Shown piece after piece: positions 19,707 through 30,782 of a stretch of 64,000 nucleotides of DNA. Positions within the stretch are counted from its first letter, which is position 1, and each line of letters opens with the position of its first letter. The notes beneath the pieces are model-generated. The model was given only the letters and a program-made list of their open reading frames with translations. It was not told the DNA's origin and did not search any database. Origin of the DNA: Vibrio sinaloensis DSM 21326 (lineage in GTDB: Bacteria; Pseudomonadota; Gammaproteobacteria; Enterobacterales; Vibrionaceae); the NCBI RefSeq assembly GCF_000189275.1, contig NZ_AEVT01000053.1, forward strand, positions 1-64,000, read 5' to 3'. Position numbers and translations under genes: made by a program.

Positions 19707-20093
19707 TTATTGATGTTTAAACTTGATGATGTCGCGACGTTGTTTTTTGTCAGGACGACGATCAGGGCTTGGATTATGAGCATGCAGTTTACGTTGCATT
19801 GCGTTACTTTCACGCTTGCTAATACTCTCAGCCGTTTCGCTGTATAAGGTTTGTGCTTCCGGTGCGCCACGACGTTGATCAGAAATCTTTTCTATAACAA
19901 CGGTTTTCTCTTCGTGACCTTGACGAAGAGTAATTACAGCGCCGAGCTCAACAGCTTTACTCGGTTTGCTACGCTGGCCATTATAGTGAACTTTGCCACC
20001 ATCGACCATATTTCGAGCAATGGAGCGCGTCTTATAAAAACGTGCGGCCCACAGCCATTTATCAAGCCTTACTGCTTCTGTTTGGGAACCCAT
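19707..20093 (-). CDS. hslR: ribosome-associated heat shock protein Hsp15
   Basis: This small RNA-binding protein recycles free 50S subunits that still carry a nascent-chain tRNA. An S4 RNA-binding domain occupies about residues 9-70 (RLDKWLWAARFYKTRS, then GGKVHYNGQRSKPS). A basic tail (RRPDKKQRRD) follows. The 128-residue length is typical. It is the first gene of the hslR-hslO unit and diverges from gspC, with a 222-bp shared upstream region. Confidence 0.95.
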   Translation of the reverse strand: MGSQTEAVRLDKWLWAARFYKTRSIARNMVDGGKVHYNGQRSKPSKAVELGAVITLRQGHEEKTVVIEKISDQRRGAPEAQTLYSETAESISKRESNAMQRKLHAHNPSPDRRPDKKQRRDIIKFKHQ

Positions 20094-20315
20094 TGTGAAA
20101 AGTGACCTCTAAGGATGGTAAGTAGGGATGCCGGTATGCTGGAGTAACAATGGTGACATGCCGCCCATTTTTCAAGCGAAAGTAGCAAAAATGTCCTTTG
20201 AACGCTGTACCGTCAGTGTAAACAGTTTTGCTTGTTTCATATTTTGGTACAATGATTGGCTGGCCTTTATTACTAGGGCTATTAGTAAACTTAGCGCAAA
20301 CGAGAAGGACATTCA

Positions 20316-21212
20316 GTGAAGCAACAAGGCGTAAGCGCTCTTTATAAGTTGGGTGAGTCAGTAAAAGAAATCTCTGTTCAGAAGCGCATCAGCTTCACTT
20401 TGATGGCGTTGTTGCTGGCGATGAGTGCGTGGATTTTAGGCCAACTTGTTTGGCAACCACTGGTCACCGAACGTGTCACGCCGTGGAAGCCTGTTGTTAG
20501 CGCTTCAAGTAAGACTCAATCAAACCAATCTATCAATCTCTCAGAGCTGCAGAATAGTCACTTATTTGGTGAATATCAGGAGCAACCTCAAGTTGTCACC
20601 AAACCAAAAGTCGAAGATGCACCGAAAAGCCGACTTAATGTGGTATTAGTGGGCGTGGTGACCAGTACCAACTCAGACAAAAGTTTAGCGGTGATTGCCA
20701 ATCGCGGCCGCCAAGCGACATATGGCATTGGGGAAGTGATTGAAGGAACAAGAGCTAAGCTTTATCAAGTGCAAACCGATCGCGTCATTATTGACAATGC
20801 AGGTCGCAACGAGACGGTGATGTTAGAGGGTTTGAAGTACACCAAACCAGTCGCGAATAACACACCGGCCCCTGCGTCATCCAGCAAGGTGCAGGTGTCT
20901 GAAAGTAAAATCGAGCAGATCCGTCAAGAGATCCGCAAAGATGCCAAACAAATTTTCCAATACGTTCGTATGTCGCAGGTTAAACGCGATGGTGACGTGA
21001 TGGGCTATCGACTCACTCCTGGTAAAGACAAGGCGTTGTTTGACTCTGTCGGTTTAAAAGCGGGTGATGTCGCAACACAAATTAACGGGTTGGACTTAAA
21101 GGACTCAGCAGCCATGGGTGAAATATTCCAGAGCTTGTCTCAATTAACTGAGTTAACCCTAACGGTTGAACGAGATGGTCAGCCGTACGAGATATACATT
21201 GAATTAAATTAG
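20316..21212 (+). CDS. gspC: type II secretion inner-membrane protein GspC (EpsC)
   Basis: GspC links the inner-membrane platform to the secretin and helps select substrates. The 298 residues have a short cytoplasmic N-terminus and one membrane helix (about 29-49). A periplasmic HR domain follows (around SHLFGEY and LNVVLVGVVTS). A C-terminal PDZ domain (about 210-295, with AGDVATQINGLDL) is typical of Vibrio EpsC. It starts with GTG after GAGAAGGAC and is the first gene of the eps operon. Confidence 0.94.
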   Translation: MKQQGVSALYKLGESVKEISVQKRISFTLMALLLAMSAWILGQLVWQPLVTERVTPWKPVVSASSKTQSNQSINLSELQNSHLFGEYQEQPQVVTKPKVEDAPKSRLNVVLVGVVTSTNSDKSLAVIANRGRQATYGIGEVIEGTRAKLYQVQTDRVIIDNAGRNETVMLEGLKYTKPVANNTPAPASSSKVQVSESKIEQIRQEIRKDAKQIFQYVRMSQVKRDGDVMGYRLTPGKDKALFDSVGLKAGDVATQINGLDLKDSAAMGEIFQSLSQLTELTLTVERDGQPYEIYIELN

Positions 21213-21245
21213 TGGTGGTGATCACCATCGCATGAGGAGTAACAA

Positions 21246-23273
21246 GTGAACCATTGGCTTAAAAAAAGCGCATGGCTTTTAGCAGGAAGCTTACTGACTG
21301 CGCCCGGTCTAGCGGTAGCTGAAAATGAATTTAGCGCCAGCTTTAAAGGCACAGACATTCAAGAGTTCATCAATATCGTCGGACGCAATCTAGACAAAAC
21401 CATCATTGTTGATCCATCAGTCCGCGGCAAAGTGGATGTGCGCAGTTACGACATGTTGACGGAAGAGCAGTACTACAGCTTCTTCCTCAATGTGTTGGAA
21501 GTGTACGGTTACGCTGTGGTTGAAATGGACAATGGCGTCGTGAAAGTGGTTAAAGCCAAAGATGCCAAAACCTCTGCGATTCCAGTCGTCGGCGATGGTT
21601 CTGTGCAAGGTGACGCGGTGGTGACGCGCGTTGTCGCTGTGCGCAATGTTTCGGTCCGCGAGCTTTCTCCTCTGTTACGTCAATTAAACGATAATGCAGG
21701 TGCTGGTAATGTGGTGCACTACGATCCGGCTAACATCATTTTGATTACTGGTCGTGCGGCGGTCGTCAACCGTCTGGCTGACATTATTAAGCGTGTTGAC
21801 CAAGCGGGTGATAAAGAAATCGAAGTAGTTGAACTTGCCAATGCATCCGCGGCCGAGATGGTGCGTATTGTTGAAGCGCTCAACAAGACAACGGACACCA
21901 AAAATACTCCCGCATTTCTAAAACCTAAGTTGGTGGCGGATGACCGCACTAACTCGATTTTGATCTCTGGCGACCCTCAAGTACGTCAACGTCTGCGTAA
22001 CTTAATTAAGCAACTCGATGTGGAAATGGCTTCTAAAGGGAATAACCGCGTGGTTTACCTCAAATATGCCAATGCTGAAGAGCTGGTTGAGGTGCTAAAA
22101 GGGGTTTCCGATAATCTGCAAGCCGAAAAGTCTTCTGGTAAGAAAGGGACGTCAGCAAAACGCGGTGAAGTGATGATTGCTGCGCACCCAGATACCAACG
22201 CTCTGGTACTGACTGCGCCACCAGATATTATGAACGCTTTGCAAGATGTCATTGCCCAGTTGGATATTCGCCGTGCTCAAGTGCTGATCGAAGCCCTAAT
22301 CGTTGAAATGGCCGAAGGGGATGGCATCAACCTTGGGGTGCAGTGGGGCTCACTAGAAACTGGTGCGATGATCCAGTATGGCAATACCGGCGCGCCGATT
22401 GGTCAGGTGATGGTTGGTCTAGAGGAAGCGAAAGATACTGAAACCACTAAAGCGGTTTATGATTCTGATGGTGAGTTTGTTCGTAATGAGACCACGACCG
22501 AGAAAGGTGACTTTACGACTCTTGCAGCCGCACTTTCTAGCGTAAACGGTGCCGCGCTTAGTGTTGTGATGGGAGACTGGACGGCGCTAATTAGTGCAGT
22601 CTCAACGGATTCAAACTCGAATATTCTCTCTTCTCCAAGCATTACGGTAATGGATAACGGCGAAGCGTCATTCATTGTCGGTGAAGAAGTGCCTGTTATT
22701 ACCGGATCGACTGCCGGCTCAAACAATGACAACCCATTCCAAACGGTGGATCGTAAAGAAGTGGGTATCAAGCTTAAAGTGGTTCCTCAAATCAACGAAG
22801 GCAACTCAGTTCAGCTTAAGATCGAGCAAGAAGTGTCGAACGTTCTTGGCGCGAATGGCGCGGTTGACGTGCGTTTTGCTAAGCGTCAATTGAATACTTC
22901 AGTGATGGTTGAAGACGGCCAGATGATCGTTTTGGGCGGTTTGATTGACGAGCGCGCCCTTGAAAGTGAATCGAAAGTACCACTGCTGGGCGATATTCCA
23001 GTGCTTGGTCACCTGTTTAAATCAACCAACACCCAGGTTGAAAAGAAAAACCTAATGGTGTTCATCAAGCCGACCATTATTCGTGATGGCGTGACAGCAG
23101 ATGGTATTACTCAGCGCAAATATAACTTTATTCGCGCCGAGCAGCTTTATAAGTCTGAGCAAGGTTTGAAGCTGATGGATGATGCAAATATCCCAGTATT
23201 GCCTAAGTTTGGTGATGACATTCGCCATCCTGCTGAAATTCAAGCCTTTATTGAGCAAATGGATGTGAACTAA
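21246..23273 (+). CDS. gspD: type II secretion secretin GspD (EpsD)
   Basis: GspD forms the outer-membrane channel. The 675 residues have a signal peptide (cleavage near GLAVAE). N0, N1-N3 KH-like periplasmic domains are followed by the C-terminal secretin beta-barrel, with [11 protein letters not shown] and the conserved [18 protein letters not shown]-terminal extension ends the protein, where a pilotin-binding segment would be expected. The start codon is GTG with GAGGAG upstream. The stop overlaps the gspE ATG by one base. Confidence 0.96.
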   Translation: MNHWLKKSAWLLAGSLLTAPGLAVAENEFSASFKGTDIQEFINIVGRNLDKTIIVDPSVRGKVDVRSYDMLTEEQYYSFFLNVLEVYGYAVVEMDNGVVKVVKAKDAKTSAIPVVGDGSVQGDAVVTRVVAVRNVSVRELSPLLRQLNDNAGAGNVVHYDPANIILITGRAAVVNRLADIIKRVDQAGDKEIEVVELANASAAEMVRIVEALNKTTDTKNTPAFLKPKLVADDRTNSILISGDPQVRQRLRNLIKQLDVEMASKGNNRVVYLKYANAEELVEVLKGVSDNLQAEKSSGKKGTSAKRGEVMIAAHPDTNALVLTAPPDIMNALQDVIAQLDIRRAQVLIEALIVEMAEGDGINLGVQWGSLETGAMIQYGNTGAPIGQVMVGLEEAKDTETTKAVYDSDGEFVRNETTTEKGDFTTLAAALSSVNGAALSVVMGDWTALISAVSTDSNSNILSSPSITVMDNGEASFIVGEEVPVITGSTAGSNNDNPFQTVDRKEVGIKLKVVPQINEGNSVQLKIEQEVSNVLGANGAVDVRFAKRQLNTSVMVEDGQMIVLGGLIDERALESESKVPLLGDIPVLGHLFKSTNTQVEKKNLMVFIKPTIIRDGVTADGITQRKYNFIRAEQLYKSEQGLKLMDDANIPVLPKFGDDIRHPAEIQAFIEQMDVN

Positions 23274-24763
23274 TGACGATGGATGCTGTAGCGACTGTGC
23301 GCCGTTTGCCTTTCAGCTTCGCTAACCGTTTTAAGTTAGTGCTCGAAGCCAGTGAGCAAGAAGTGGTGTTGTATTACATCGCTCCTTTATCCATGCCGGC
23401 CTTATTGGAAGTTCAGCGCGTTGCTGGGCAAAACATTTGCCTGCATGAGCTGAGCAAAGAAGCATTTGAACATAAGCTGACCCAAGCTTATCAACGTGAT
23501 TCCTCTGAAGCGCGTCAGCTGATGGAAGATATTGGCGCTGACAACGATGACTTCTTCTCGTTAGCCGAAGACTTGCCGCAAGACGAAGACTTATTGGAAT
23601 CTGAAGATGATGCGCCAATCATTAAATTGATCAACGCCATGCTCGGTGAAGCGATCAAAGAAGGCGCATCAGATATCCATATTGAAACCTTTGAAAAGAG
23701 CTTATCGATCCGTTTCCGTATCGACGGTGTGTTGCGAGACGTATTGTCGCCAAGCCGCAAGTTAGCTCCGCTTTTGGTATCGCGAGTGAAAGTGATGGCC
23801 AAACTGGATATCGCTGAGAAGCGTGTTCCGCAAGATGGTCGTATTTCGCTGCGTATTGGTGGCCGAGCGGTTGACGTTCGTGTTTCGACCATGCCTTCGT
23901 CGCACGGCGAGCGCGTGGTAATGCGTCTACTTGATAAGAATGCAACTCGGTTGGACTTGCATAGCTTGGGGATGACAGCACGCAACCACGACAGTTTCCG
24001 CTCCATGATTGCACGCCCACACGGCATTATTTTGGTTACTGGTCCTACAGGGTCGGGTAAGTCGACGACTTTGTACGCTGGTCTGCAAGAGCTCAATAGT
24101 AATGAGCGCAACATTCTTACCGTTGAAGATCCGATCGAATTTGATATAGATGGTATTGGTCAGACACAGGTGAACCCTAAGGTTGATATGACCTTTGCCC
24201 GTGGACTTCGTGCCATCTTACGTCAGGATCCAGATGTGGTGATGGTGGGTGAGATTCGTGATTTGGAAACCGCTCAGATCGCCGTGCAAGCCTCTTTGAC
24301 GGGCCACTTGGTGATGTCGACCTTACATACCAATACCGCTGTCGGTGCCATTACGCGTTTGCGTGATATGGGTATTGAACCTTTCCTTATCTCTTCCTCC
24401 CTGCTTGGTGTGCTTGCCCAGCGCTTAGTACGTACCTTATGTCACGATTGTAAAGAGCCCTACGAGGCGGACAGCGAAACTAAAAAGCTGTTTGGCTTAG
24501 AGCCCTCAGAGACATTAACGCTACACCGTGCGAAAGGCTGCGAGAAATGCAGCTATAAAGGTTACCGAGGACGGACGGGGATTCATGAGTTGCTGGTGGT
24601 CAATGAGCAAGTTCAGGAGCTGATTCACAGTGAAGCGGGCGAACAGGCCATCGAGAAAGCGATTCGCCAAGACATTCCGAGTATTCGGGAAGATGGTCTC
24701 GCTAAGGTTCGCAATGGTGTCACATCGCTGGAAGAAGTGATGCGAGTAACCAAGGAAGGCTAA
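23273..24763 (+). CDS. gspE: type II secretion ATPase GspE (EpsE)
   Basis: This cytoplasmic hexameric ATPase drives pseudopilus assembly and is recruited by GspL. The 496 residues contain the Walker [11 protein letters not shown], Asp box, Walker B ([12 protein letters not shown]) and His box ([12 protein letters not shown]). The tetracysteine zinc element CHDC...CEKC is also present. The N-terminal domain that binds GspL is intact. The start codon overlaps the gspD stop. Confidence 0.97.
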   Translation: MTMDAVATVRRLPFSFANRFKLVLEASEQEVVLYYIAPLSMPALLEVQRVAGQNICLHELSKEAFEHKLTQAYQRDSSEARQLMEDIGADNDDFFSLAEDLPQDEDLLESEDDAPIIKLINAMLGEAIKEGASDIHIETFEKSLSIRFRIDGVLRDVLSPSRKLAPLLVSRVKVMAKLDIAEKRVPQDGRISLRIGGRAVDVRVSTMPSSHGERVVMRLLDKNATRLDLHSLGMTARNHDSFRSMIARPHGIILVTGPTGSGKSTTLYAGLQELNSNERNILTVEDPIEFDIDGIGQTQVNPKVDMTFARGLRAILRQDPDVVMVGEIRDLETAQIAVQASLTGHLVMSTLHTNTAVGAITRLRDMGIEPFLISSSLLGVLAQRLVRTLCHDCKEPYEADSETKKLFGLEPSETLTLHRAKGCEKCSYKGYRGRTGIHELLVVNEQVQELIHSEAGEQAIEKAIRQDIPSIREDGLAKVRNGVTSLEEVMRVTKEG

Positions 24764-24767
24764 GCAG

Positions 24768-25991
24768 ATGGCTGCATTTGAATATAAAGCGCTGAATGCA
24801 AAAGGCAAAACTCAAAAGGGTGTTATCGAGGGAGACAATGCTCGTCAGGTTCGTGCGCGCTTAAAAGAGCAAGGGCTCGTGCCAGTTGAAGTTAATGAGA
24901 CCCGTCAAAAAGCTAAGAAACAATCTAGCCAAGGCGGTCTGACCTTTAAGCGTGGTATCAGTACGCCTGATTTAGCCTTGATCACTCGCCAGTTGGCAAC
25001 CTTAGTTCAATCAGGGATGCCACTGGAGGAGTGTTTGCGAGCGGTCTCAGAGCAGTCAGAGAAGCCGCGCATTCGTACTATGCTGCTTGCCGTGCGTTCC
25101 AAGGTGGTTGAAGGGTATACCTTAGCCGACAGCTTGGCCGACTATCCGCATATTTTTGATGAGCTGTTTCGCTCTATGGTTCAAGCGGGTGAAAAATCAG
25201 GTCACCTTGATGGAGTGCTAGAGCGTTTGGCTGATTACGCCGAAAATCGCCAGAAGCTGCGTTCTAAGTTGCAGCAAGCAATGATTTATCCAGTAGTCTT
25301 GGTGGTGTTTGCCGTTGGCATTGTTGCCTTTTTGCTGGCCGCTGTTGTGCCGAAAATTGTGGGTCAGTTTGTCCAAATGGGGCAAGAGCTTCCTCAGTCG
25401 ACGCAATTTTTGCTGGCGTCTAGTGACTTTATTCAACAGTGGGGGCTGCAACTGCTGGCTCTGATTATCTTGTTGATCTATATGATTAAGGTGATGTTGC
25501 GTTCACCCAACATCCGCCTTAATTGGGACCGTCGCGTGGTTCGTTTACCTCTGATTGGTAAGATTTCGCGAGGTCTGAATACTTCACGTTTTGCCCGTAC
25601 TCTTTCGATATGTACATCCAGTGCCATTCCAATCTTAGATGGTATGAAAGTGGCGGTGGACGTTATGTCGAATCACTTTGTTAAACAGCAAGTTATGTTG
25701 GCGCGCGACAATGTTCGCGAAGGCGCAAGTTTGCGTAAAGCGCTCGATCAAACCAAGCTGTTCCCACCTATGATGCTACATATGATAGCCAGTGGTGAGC
25801 AAAGTGGAGAGTTAGAAGGCATGTTGACTCGAGCCGCAGATAACCAAGATGCGAACTTTGAGTCGACAGTTAATATTGCGCTAGGTATTTTCACACCTGT
25901 CCTAATTGCATTGATGGCAGGTCTAGTGTTGTTCATCGTTATGGCAACCTTGATGCCGATTCTAGAGATGAACAATCTAATGAGTGGATAA
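24768..25991 (+). CDS. gspF: type II secretion inner-membrane platform protein GspF (EpsF)
   Basis: This polytopic platform protein is thought to couple GspE ATP hydrolysis to pseudopilus extension. Its 407 residues show two tandem T2SF domains, each with the LxxxLxxGxPLxEC-like pattern (TLVQSGMPLEECLRAV and the later TSSAIPILDGMKVAVDVM). Three hydrophobic segments are present, the last near the C-terminus (LIALMAGLVLFIVMATL). It starts 4 bp after the gspE stop. Confidence 0.96.
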   Translation: MAAFEYKALNAKGKTQKGVIEGDNARQVRARLKEQGLVPVEVNETRQKAKKQSSQGGLTFKRGISTPDLALITRQLATLVQSGMPLEECLRAVSEQSEKPRIRTMLLAVRSKVVEGYTLADSLADYPHIFDELFRSMVQAGEKSGHLDGVLERLADYAENRQKLRSKLQQAMIYPVVLVVFAVGIVAFLLAAVVPKIVGQFVQMGQELPQSTQFLLASSDFIQQWGLQLLALIILLIYMIKVMLRSPNIRLNWDRRVVRLPLIGKISRGLNTSRFARTLSICTSSAIPILDGMKVAVDVMSNHFVKQQVMLARDNVREGASLRKALDQTKLFPPMMLHMIASGEQSGELEGMLTRAADNQDANFESTVNIALGIFTPVLIALMAGLVLFIVMATLMPILEMNNLMSG

Positions 25992-26035
25992 CGGAGAGAT
26001 CGAAAATGGTCTCAGATTTTGGTTTGGAGAAAATA

Positions 26036-26479
26036 ATGAAAAATAGAGCTAAGAAACAGTCAGGCTTTACCCTGTTAGAAGTCATGGTTGTGGTCGTTAT
26101 CTTAGGTATTTTGGCGAGCTTTGTTGTACCAAACTTGCTAGGTAACAAAGAGAAGGCAGACCAACAGAAAGCGATTACCGATATCGTCGCGTTGGAAAAT
26201 GCCCTGGATATGTACAAGCTAGACAACAGCGTGTATCCGAATACCGATCAAGGCTTGGATGCGTTGGTAACTAAGCCATCGAGCCCAGAGCCACGCAACT
26301 ACCGTGACGGTGGTTACATCAAACGTCTGCCGACAGACCCATGGGGCAATGATTACCAATACCTAAGCCCTGGTGATAAAGGGTCAATTGATATCTTCAC
26401 TTTAGGTGCAGATGGTCAAGAAGGCGGTGAAGGTGCCAATGCTGATATTGGCAACTGGAACATCCAAGACTTTCAGTAA
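26036..26479 (+). CDS. gspG: major pseudopilin GspG (EpsG)
   Basis: This is the major subunit of the type II secretion pseudopilus. The prepilin leader MKNRAKKQSG is followed by FTLLEVMVVVVILG, the canonical G/F cleavage site with Glu5 and N-methyl-Phe. The C-terminus carries the calcium-binding-loop region (DPWGNDYQYLSPG, DGQEGGEG). I chose ATG 26036, 147 residues, because it gives a normal short leader and has the ribosome site GGAGA. An upstream ATG (26006) would add ten residues. Confidence 0.96.
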   Translation: MKNRAKKQSGFTLLEVMVVVVILGILASFVVPNLLGNKEKADQQKAITDIVALENALDMYKLDNSVYPNTDQGLDALVTKPSSPEPRNYRDGGYIKRLPTDPWGNDYQYLSPGDKGSIDIFTLGADGQEGGEGANADIGNWNIQDFQ

Positions 26480-26524
26480 GCTCTGATTGTTAAAAGGGAG
26501 CGATGCCCGTCGCTCCCTGATGTT

Positions 26525-27109
26525 ATGCGCAGCCGTAAAGGGTTTACCCTGATTGAGATTTTGTTAGTACTAGTGCTGCTGTCGGTAGCATCGGTCGCTG
26601 TCATCTCAACCTTACCGCAGAAAAGCTCTGACGCTGCCAAGCAACAGGCTTTGTCTCTCTATCATCGACTCCAGTTACTCAACGAAGAAGCGATTTTAAG
26701 TGGTCGAGACTATGGTTTGCGTGTCGATGAAAAGAAGTCCGCTTATTATTTGATGGCGCTCGACAGTGACGGGTGGCAAAAACTCGAAGATGATCAAATC
26801 CCTGAGCAGGCTGAATTACCAGACACATTAGCGTTAGTGCTAGAGCTAGGCGGGAACAGTTGGCAAGACCAAGATCGCTTGTTCAAGCCGGGTAGCCTGT
26901 TTGATGAAGAGATGTTTGCTGAGTTTGAACAAGAGAAGAAGCTGCCACCACCGCAAGTGTTTATTATGTCTAGTGGTGAAGTGTCACCATTTTCTATTGC
27001 TATTTATCCGCAAGATCGCAGCATTGAGAGCGACGCATGGCAAGTAGTGGCAAAAGAAAATGGCGAGATCATCGTTCTGGCTCCGGGAGAGGATGATGAA
27101 GAGAACTAA
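26525..27109 (+). CDS. gspH: minor pseudopilin GspH (EpsH)
   Basis: This minor pseudopilin starts with a very short leader, MRSRKG, then FTLIEILLVLVLLSVASVAV, the prepilin cleavage motif and hydrophobic helix. The globular part fits GspH (194 residues in total). It requires the prepilin peptidase, which is not in this window. The last 14 bases overlap gspI. Confidence 0.93.
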   Translation: MRSRKGFTLIEILLVLVLLSVASVAVISTLPQKSSDAAKQQALSLYHRLQLLNEEAILSGRDYGLRVDEKKSAYYLMALDSDGWQKLEDDQIPEQAELPDTLALVLELGGNSWQDQDRLFKPGSLFDEEMFAEFEQEKKLPPPQVFIMSSGEVSPFSIAIYPQDRSIESDAWQVVAKENGEIIVLAPGEDDEEN

Positions 27110-27452
27110 GCGCGGGTTTACTCTGCTGGAAGTCTTGGTTGCGTTGGCTATTTTTGCTACCGCAGCCATTGCGACAATTCGCTCGGTAAGCCAACACATC
27201 AATACTCTGAGTTATTTAGAAGAGAAGACATTTGCCTCTATGGTTGTGGACAACCAAATGGCAAAAGTGATTTTGTCGGGGCGCAAGCCGAGTAAGAAGC
27301 AAGGCAGTGAAGAACTGGCTGGGCGCGAATGGTTTTGGACGGTAGAGCCTGTTTCCACATCCGGGGATTTGCTGCAAGCATTCGACGTAAAAGTGGCGGC
27401 GAGTAAAGGTGGTTCGCCTATCGTGACGGTAAGAAGCTATGTCGCGAAATAA
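27096..27452 (+). CDS. gspI: minor pseudopilin GspI (EpsI)
   Basis: This minor pseudopilin forms the tip complex with GspJ and GspK. The leader MKRTKRG is followed by FTLLEVLVALAIFATAAI, with Glu5 present. The coding region is 118 residues. Two ATGs are adjacent (27093 and 27096); the second has better spacing from GGGAGA. The start lies within the end of gspH and the stop overlaps gspJ by 14 bp, so expression is coupled. Confidence 0.93.
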   Translation: MKRTKRGFTLLEVLVALAIFATAAIATIRSVSQHINTLSYLEEKTFASMVVDNQMAKVILSGRKPSKKQGSEELAGREWFWTVEPVSTSGDLLQAFDVKVAASKGGSPIVTVRSYVAK

Positions 27453-28095
27453 ACCTTCCGCTCGCCAAAGCGGCTTTACCCTGATTGAAGTGCTGGTGGC
27501 GATCGCCATCTTTGCCAGTTTGAGTGTGGGTGCTTATCAAGTGCTCAATCAGGTCCAACGAAGCAATGAGCTATCTCAAGAGCGCAGTGCGCGGCTCAAA
27601 ACGCTTCAACGTGCTTTAGTGTTTCTGAATAACGACTTTCGCCAGATGGCGCCACGCCAAACTCGTACGCAGAGTGAAGAGCCAACCAGTTTGTTGATTC
27701 AATGGCAAGATTACTTGCTGGACTCCGATACAAAAGGCGTCATGTTTGCTCGCAGTGGGTGGCATAACCCACAACAGCAATTCCCAAGAGGCGAAGTCAC
27801 TAAGGTGGGTTATCGACTCAAAGAGCAGACGTTAGAGCGAGTGTGGTGGCGCTATCCTGATACACCTGCAGGGCAAACTCCGGTGGTCATGCCATTACTC
27901 GATAAAGTCGAAAGCTTTGATATGCGTTTTTTTGATGGCCAAGGCTGGCAAGCTGAGTGGGAGAAGAAGAATGCTCTCCCTCAAGCCGTTGCCATCACAT
28001 TAGAATTGCAAGATTACGGCCGTATTGAGCGCATTTACCTTACCAATGGCGCTGAACTGGAACTCGGGGAGACGAAAAACGATGAGTCGAGCTAA
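27439..28095 (+). CDS. gspJ: minor pseudopilin GspJ (EpsJ)
   Basis: This is the third minor pseudopilin of the tip complex. The leader [12 protein letters not shown] leads into [20 protein letters not shown]. The length is 218 residues. Globular-domain features such as RRWYPDTP-like aromatic and proline segments and a final [11 protein letters not shown] strand fit the GspJ family. It overlaps gspI at its start and gspK at its end. Confidence 0.93.
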   Translation: MSRNKPSARQSGFTLIEVLVAIAIFASLSVGAYQVLNQVQRSNELSQERSARLKTLQRALVFLNNDFRQMAPRQTRTQSEEPTSLLIQWQDYLLDSDTKGVMFARSGWHNPQQQFPRGEVTKVGYRLKEQTLERVWWRYPDTPAGQTPVVMPLLDKVESFDMRFFDGQGWQAEWEKKNALPQAVAITLELQDYGRIERIYLTNGAELELGETKNDESS

Positions 28096-29101
28096 GTCTC
28101 AACGCGGTGTCGCCCTTATTGTTGTGCTGTTGTTGTTGGCGGTGATGGTCAGCATCGCGGCCAGTATGGCTGATAGACTGTTTGGCCAGTTTAAACGGGC
28201 AACCAATCAGATCAATTACCAACAAGCCTATTGGTACAGCATAGGGGTGGAAGCGTTAGCTAAGGTGGGGATTGAGCAAAGCTACAAAGATGCCGATACC
28301 ATCAACTTATCTCAACCTTGGGCGTTGGAAGAGCAGACCTACCCATTAGATTATGGCACCTTAACAGGGCGCTTAATCGATAAACAAGCGTGCTTCAATC
28401 TCAATGCCTTGGTGGAGGCGCAGCAAGCATCGGGTTCTGATCGAGTGCCGTATTTAGTGGAGAGCTTTCAGCACTTAATGGAAGCGCTCGAAATTGAAAA
28501 TTATCAAGCGGAAACCATCGCTCAATCGACCTGGGAATATGTCGATCGCAATAATTCGGTTAACTCAGTCTCCGGTGTTGAAGACAATTATTATGAGTCT
28601 ATGTCGCCTGCGTATTTGTCACCAAATGGTTTGTTAGCCGACAGCTCTGAGCTTAGAGCGATTCATCAGGTGTCTGGTGAGGCAATGACTAAGTTGGCGC
28701 CGTACGTGTGCGCGATTCCTACTACGGATTTTCGTTTGAACGTGAATACCGTGAGCCCGGACCATGCCGAATTGATTAGTGCGCTGTTTCAACCAAACAT
28801 CAGTGTGGATCAGGCGAAGCAAGTATTAGAAGACCGACCATTCGATGGTTGGGCAACGGTGGATGACTTCTTAAATGAAGGTGCATTCGCCAATATCAAA
28901 CAAGAGACGCTCAAGCCCATCAAAGGATATCTCACCGTAGACAGTAAATACTTTGAGATGGATGCTGAGATCATAGTAGGTGAGTCGCGAGTTCGTATTC
29001 GCAGCCTGCTTTTTAGTAATAATCGAGAAAATGCCACGGTGATAAGCCGTCGCTTTGGAGGTATCGGTGAACGAGTTTCTGATCGTTCGACTGAGCAATA
29101 A
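28082..29101 (+). CDS. gspK: minor pseudopilin GspK (EpsK)
   Basis: GspK caps the pseudopilus tip. The short leader MSRAKSQRG is followed by [20 protein letters not shown]. As usual for GspK, the Glu5 of other pseudopilins is absent. The large inserted alpha domain is present, giving 339 residues. The conserved CFNLNAL segment follows the first strand region. ATG 28082 is chosen because it gives this leader and has GGGGAGAC upstream. It overlaps the 3' end of gspJ by 14 bp. Confidence 0.93.
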   Translation: MSRAKSQRGVALIVVLLLLAVMVSIAASMADRLFGQFKRATNQINYQQAYWYSIGVEALAKVGIEQSYKDADTINLSQPWALEEQTYPLDYGTLTGRLIDKQACFNLNALVEAQQASGSDRVPYLVESFQHLMEALEIENYQAETIAQSTWEYVDRNNSVNSVSGVEDNYYESMSPAYLSPNGLLADSSELRAIHQVSGEAMTKLAPYVCAIPTTDFRLNVNTVSPDHAELISALFQPNISVDQAKQVLEDRPFDGWATVDDFLNEGAFANIKQETLKPIKGYLTVDSKYFEMDAEIIVGESRVRIRSLLFSNNRENATVISRRFGGIGERVSDRSTEQ

Positions 29102-30278
29102 TGCCTTATCAGCCGTTCAATGGCTGGTTTGGTCTGAGCAGCAAAAGGAAGTGATTGCGAGTGGCGAGTTAGCCAATTGGGAGCAAATCTCTGACTTGGG
29201 TGAATACGCAGCCAATCGCCGCACTCTAGTTCTGTTGTCTGCTGCGAGCCTAGTGCTGACAGATGTCGAAATTCCTGCGGGAGCAAGCCGCCAGTTTGAA
29301 ACCATGTTGCCCTTTATTATCGAGGATGAACTGGCGCAAGAGGTTGATCAACTGCACTTCTCTATTCTGGCTAAGCAGTCTGGCAATGCCCAGGTGTGTG
29401 CTGTCGATAAACAGTGGCTAGAAAACGCTTTGCAAGGTTTGCGCGGCGTAGGTTGTCAGGTACAAAAAGTACTCCCTGATGTGTTGGCTTTACCTGACCA
29501 AGATGGCATTAGTGCGGTTGAACTTGATGAATGTTGGCTGTTAAAGAAAGATGCGTTCCGAGGTATGAGCGTTCATCGCGATTGGTTAGCCATGGTCGCG
29601 CAATCTTCCTGGGTTAAGCAGGATGAAGACTACCTGCCTTTATCGGCGTATTCCCACCTTCCAGAACTGACATTAGCAGAGGGACAAGAGTGGCATAACG
29701 CAGAGCCTAAGCTTGTCATGCAGATGTTGGCTGAGGGAGCCGTTACCAGCAAAATCAATTTACTGACCGGTGACTTTAAGGCCAAATCTTCACTTTCGCG
29801 CTACTGGAAGGTATGGCAAAAAGTTGCTCTTGCGGCTGTGTTTTTGATGGCGGTGGTAATGGTGGATAATCTACTGCAGATTCAGCGTTATGAAGCGCAG
29901 GCACAAGCGTATCGCGCTGAAAGTGAACGCATTTTCCGTCAATCACTACCGGGAAAAAATAAGATCCCAACAGTGAGTTACCTGAAACGAGAAATGGAGC
30001 GAGAGGCTAAACGCTTATCTGGTGGCAGTGTTGATGAATCTATTTTGGACTGGATGACCGAACTCCCCACATTGCTAAAGCAAGTACCTGGTCTTAAGTT
30101 AACCAGCTTCAAATTTGACAGTGGTCGCAGTGAAGTTCGTCTACAAGCGCAAAGCAATGATTTCCAAACGTTTGAAAGATCCCGTGAGTTGTTTGCTGGT
30201 CAGTATCAAGTCGAACAAGGGCAGTTGAGCCGCTCAGGAACGTTAGTTAATGGTTCCTTTGTTCTTAAGCCATTGTAA
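29067..30278 (+). CDS. gspL: type II secretion platform protein GspL (EpsL)
   Basis: GspL recruits GspE to the inner membrane and partners GspM. The 403 residues contain an actin-like cytoplasmic domain (about 1-245). One membrane helix follows ([17 protein letters not shown], near 250-270). The periplasmic ferredoxin-like domain is at about 310-400. GTG 29067 is preferred, with the ribosome site GGAGG six bases before it. A TTG 12 bp upstream overlaps that site. The start lies inside the 3' end of gspK. Confidence 0.92.
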   Translation: MNEFLIVRLSNNALSAVQWLVWSEQQKEVIASGELANWEQISDLGEYAANRRTLVLLSAASLVLTDVEIPAGASRQFETMLPFIIEDELAQEVDQLHFSILAKQSGNAQVCAVDKQWLENALQGLRGVGCQVQKVLPDVLALPDQDGISAVELDECWLLKKDAFRGMSVHRDWLAMVAQSSWVKQDEDYLPLSAYSHLPELTLAEGQEWHNAEPKLVMQMLAEGAVTSKINLLTGDFKAKSSLSRYWKVWQKVALAAVFLMAVVMVDNLLQIQRYEAQAQAYRAESERIFRQSLPGKNKIPTVSYLKREMEREAKRLSGGSVDESILDWMTELPTLLKQVPGLKLTSFKFDSGRSEVRLQAQSNDFQTFERSRELFAGQYQVEQGQLSRSGTLVNGSFVLKPL

Positions 30279-30287
30279 GGAGCGAAG

Positions 30288-30779
30288 ATGAAAGCACTAT
30301 TAGGACCGCTCCAAAACTGGTGGAGTAAAATTAGCCTACGTGAGCAGCGATTGGTCATGATCTGCTCGCTATTCGTCGTATTAGGTGGGGTGTACTGGGG
30401 ATTGATTCAGCCAGTTGCTGAACGTGCAGAAGCCGCCCAAATGCGCATCCAAAGTGAGAAACAGCTGCTGTCTTGGGTCAAAGACCAAGCGGATACCATC
30501 AGTCAACTGAGGACTCAGAGTGGCCAAGTGGTTTCAGGCCAGCCTCTTAATCAAGCGGTATCATCATCAGCCCGTCGTTACAAAGTTGAGTTGGTTCGCG
30601 TCCAACCGAGAGGGGAGCAGTTGCAAGTATGGATTGCTCCTATGCCATTTAATCAATTTGTTGAATGGATTACGGCACTGCAAGAAAACCACGGTATTCT
30701 GGTTAGCTTTTTGGATATCGACAAAGGCGACAGTGAAGGTGTGATCGAAGTGAAGCGCTTGCAGTTTACTAAGGGGTAA
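30288..30779 (+). CDS. gspM: type II secretion platform protein GspM (EpsM)
   Basis: GspM is a bitopic protein that stabilises GspL. A short cytoplasmic segment (LREQRLVM) is followed by one membrane helix (ICSLFVVLGGVYWGLI, about 26-41). A periplasmic coiled-coil region and ferredoxin-like domain follow. The 163-residue length is normal. It starts 9 bp after gspL with ribosome site AAGGAG. Confidence 0.94.
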   Translation: MKALLGPLQNWWSKISLREQRLVMICSLFVVLGGVYWGLIQPVAERAEAAQMRIQSEKQLLSWVKDQADTISQLRTQSGQVVSGQPLNQAVSSSARRYKVELVRVQPRGEQLQVWIAPMPFNQFVEWITALQENHGILVSFLDIDKGDSEGVIEVKRLQFTKG

Positions 30780-30782
30780 TCA

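Noticed and set aside
23515..24114. 199-codon open frame antisense to gspE
   Set aside because: It lies wholly opposite a well-conserved coding region, has low-complexity Ser/Arg composition and no ribosome site; it is a codon-usage shadow.
28810..29286. 158-codon frame antisense across the gspK-gspL junction
   Set aside because: It is opposite two recognised genes, with no homology-like features or start signal.
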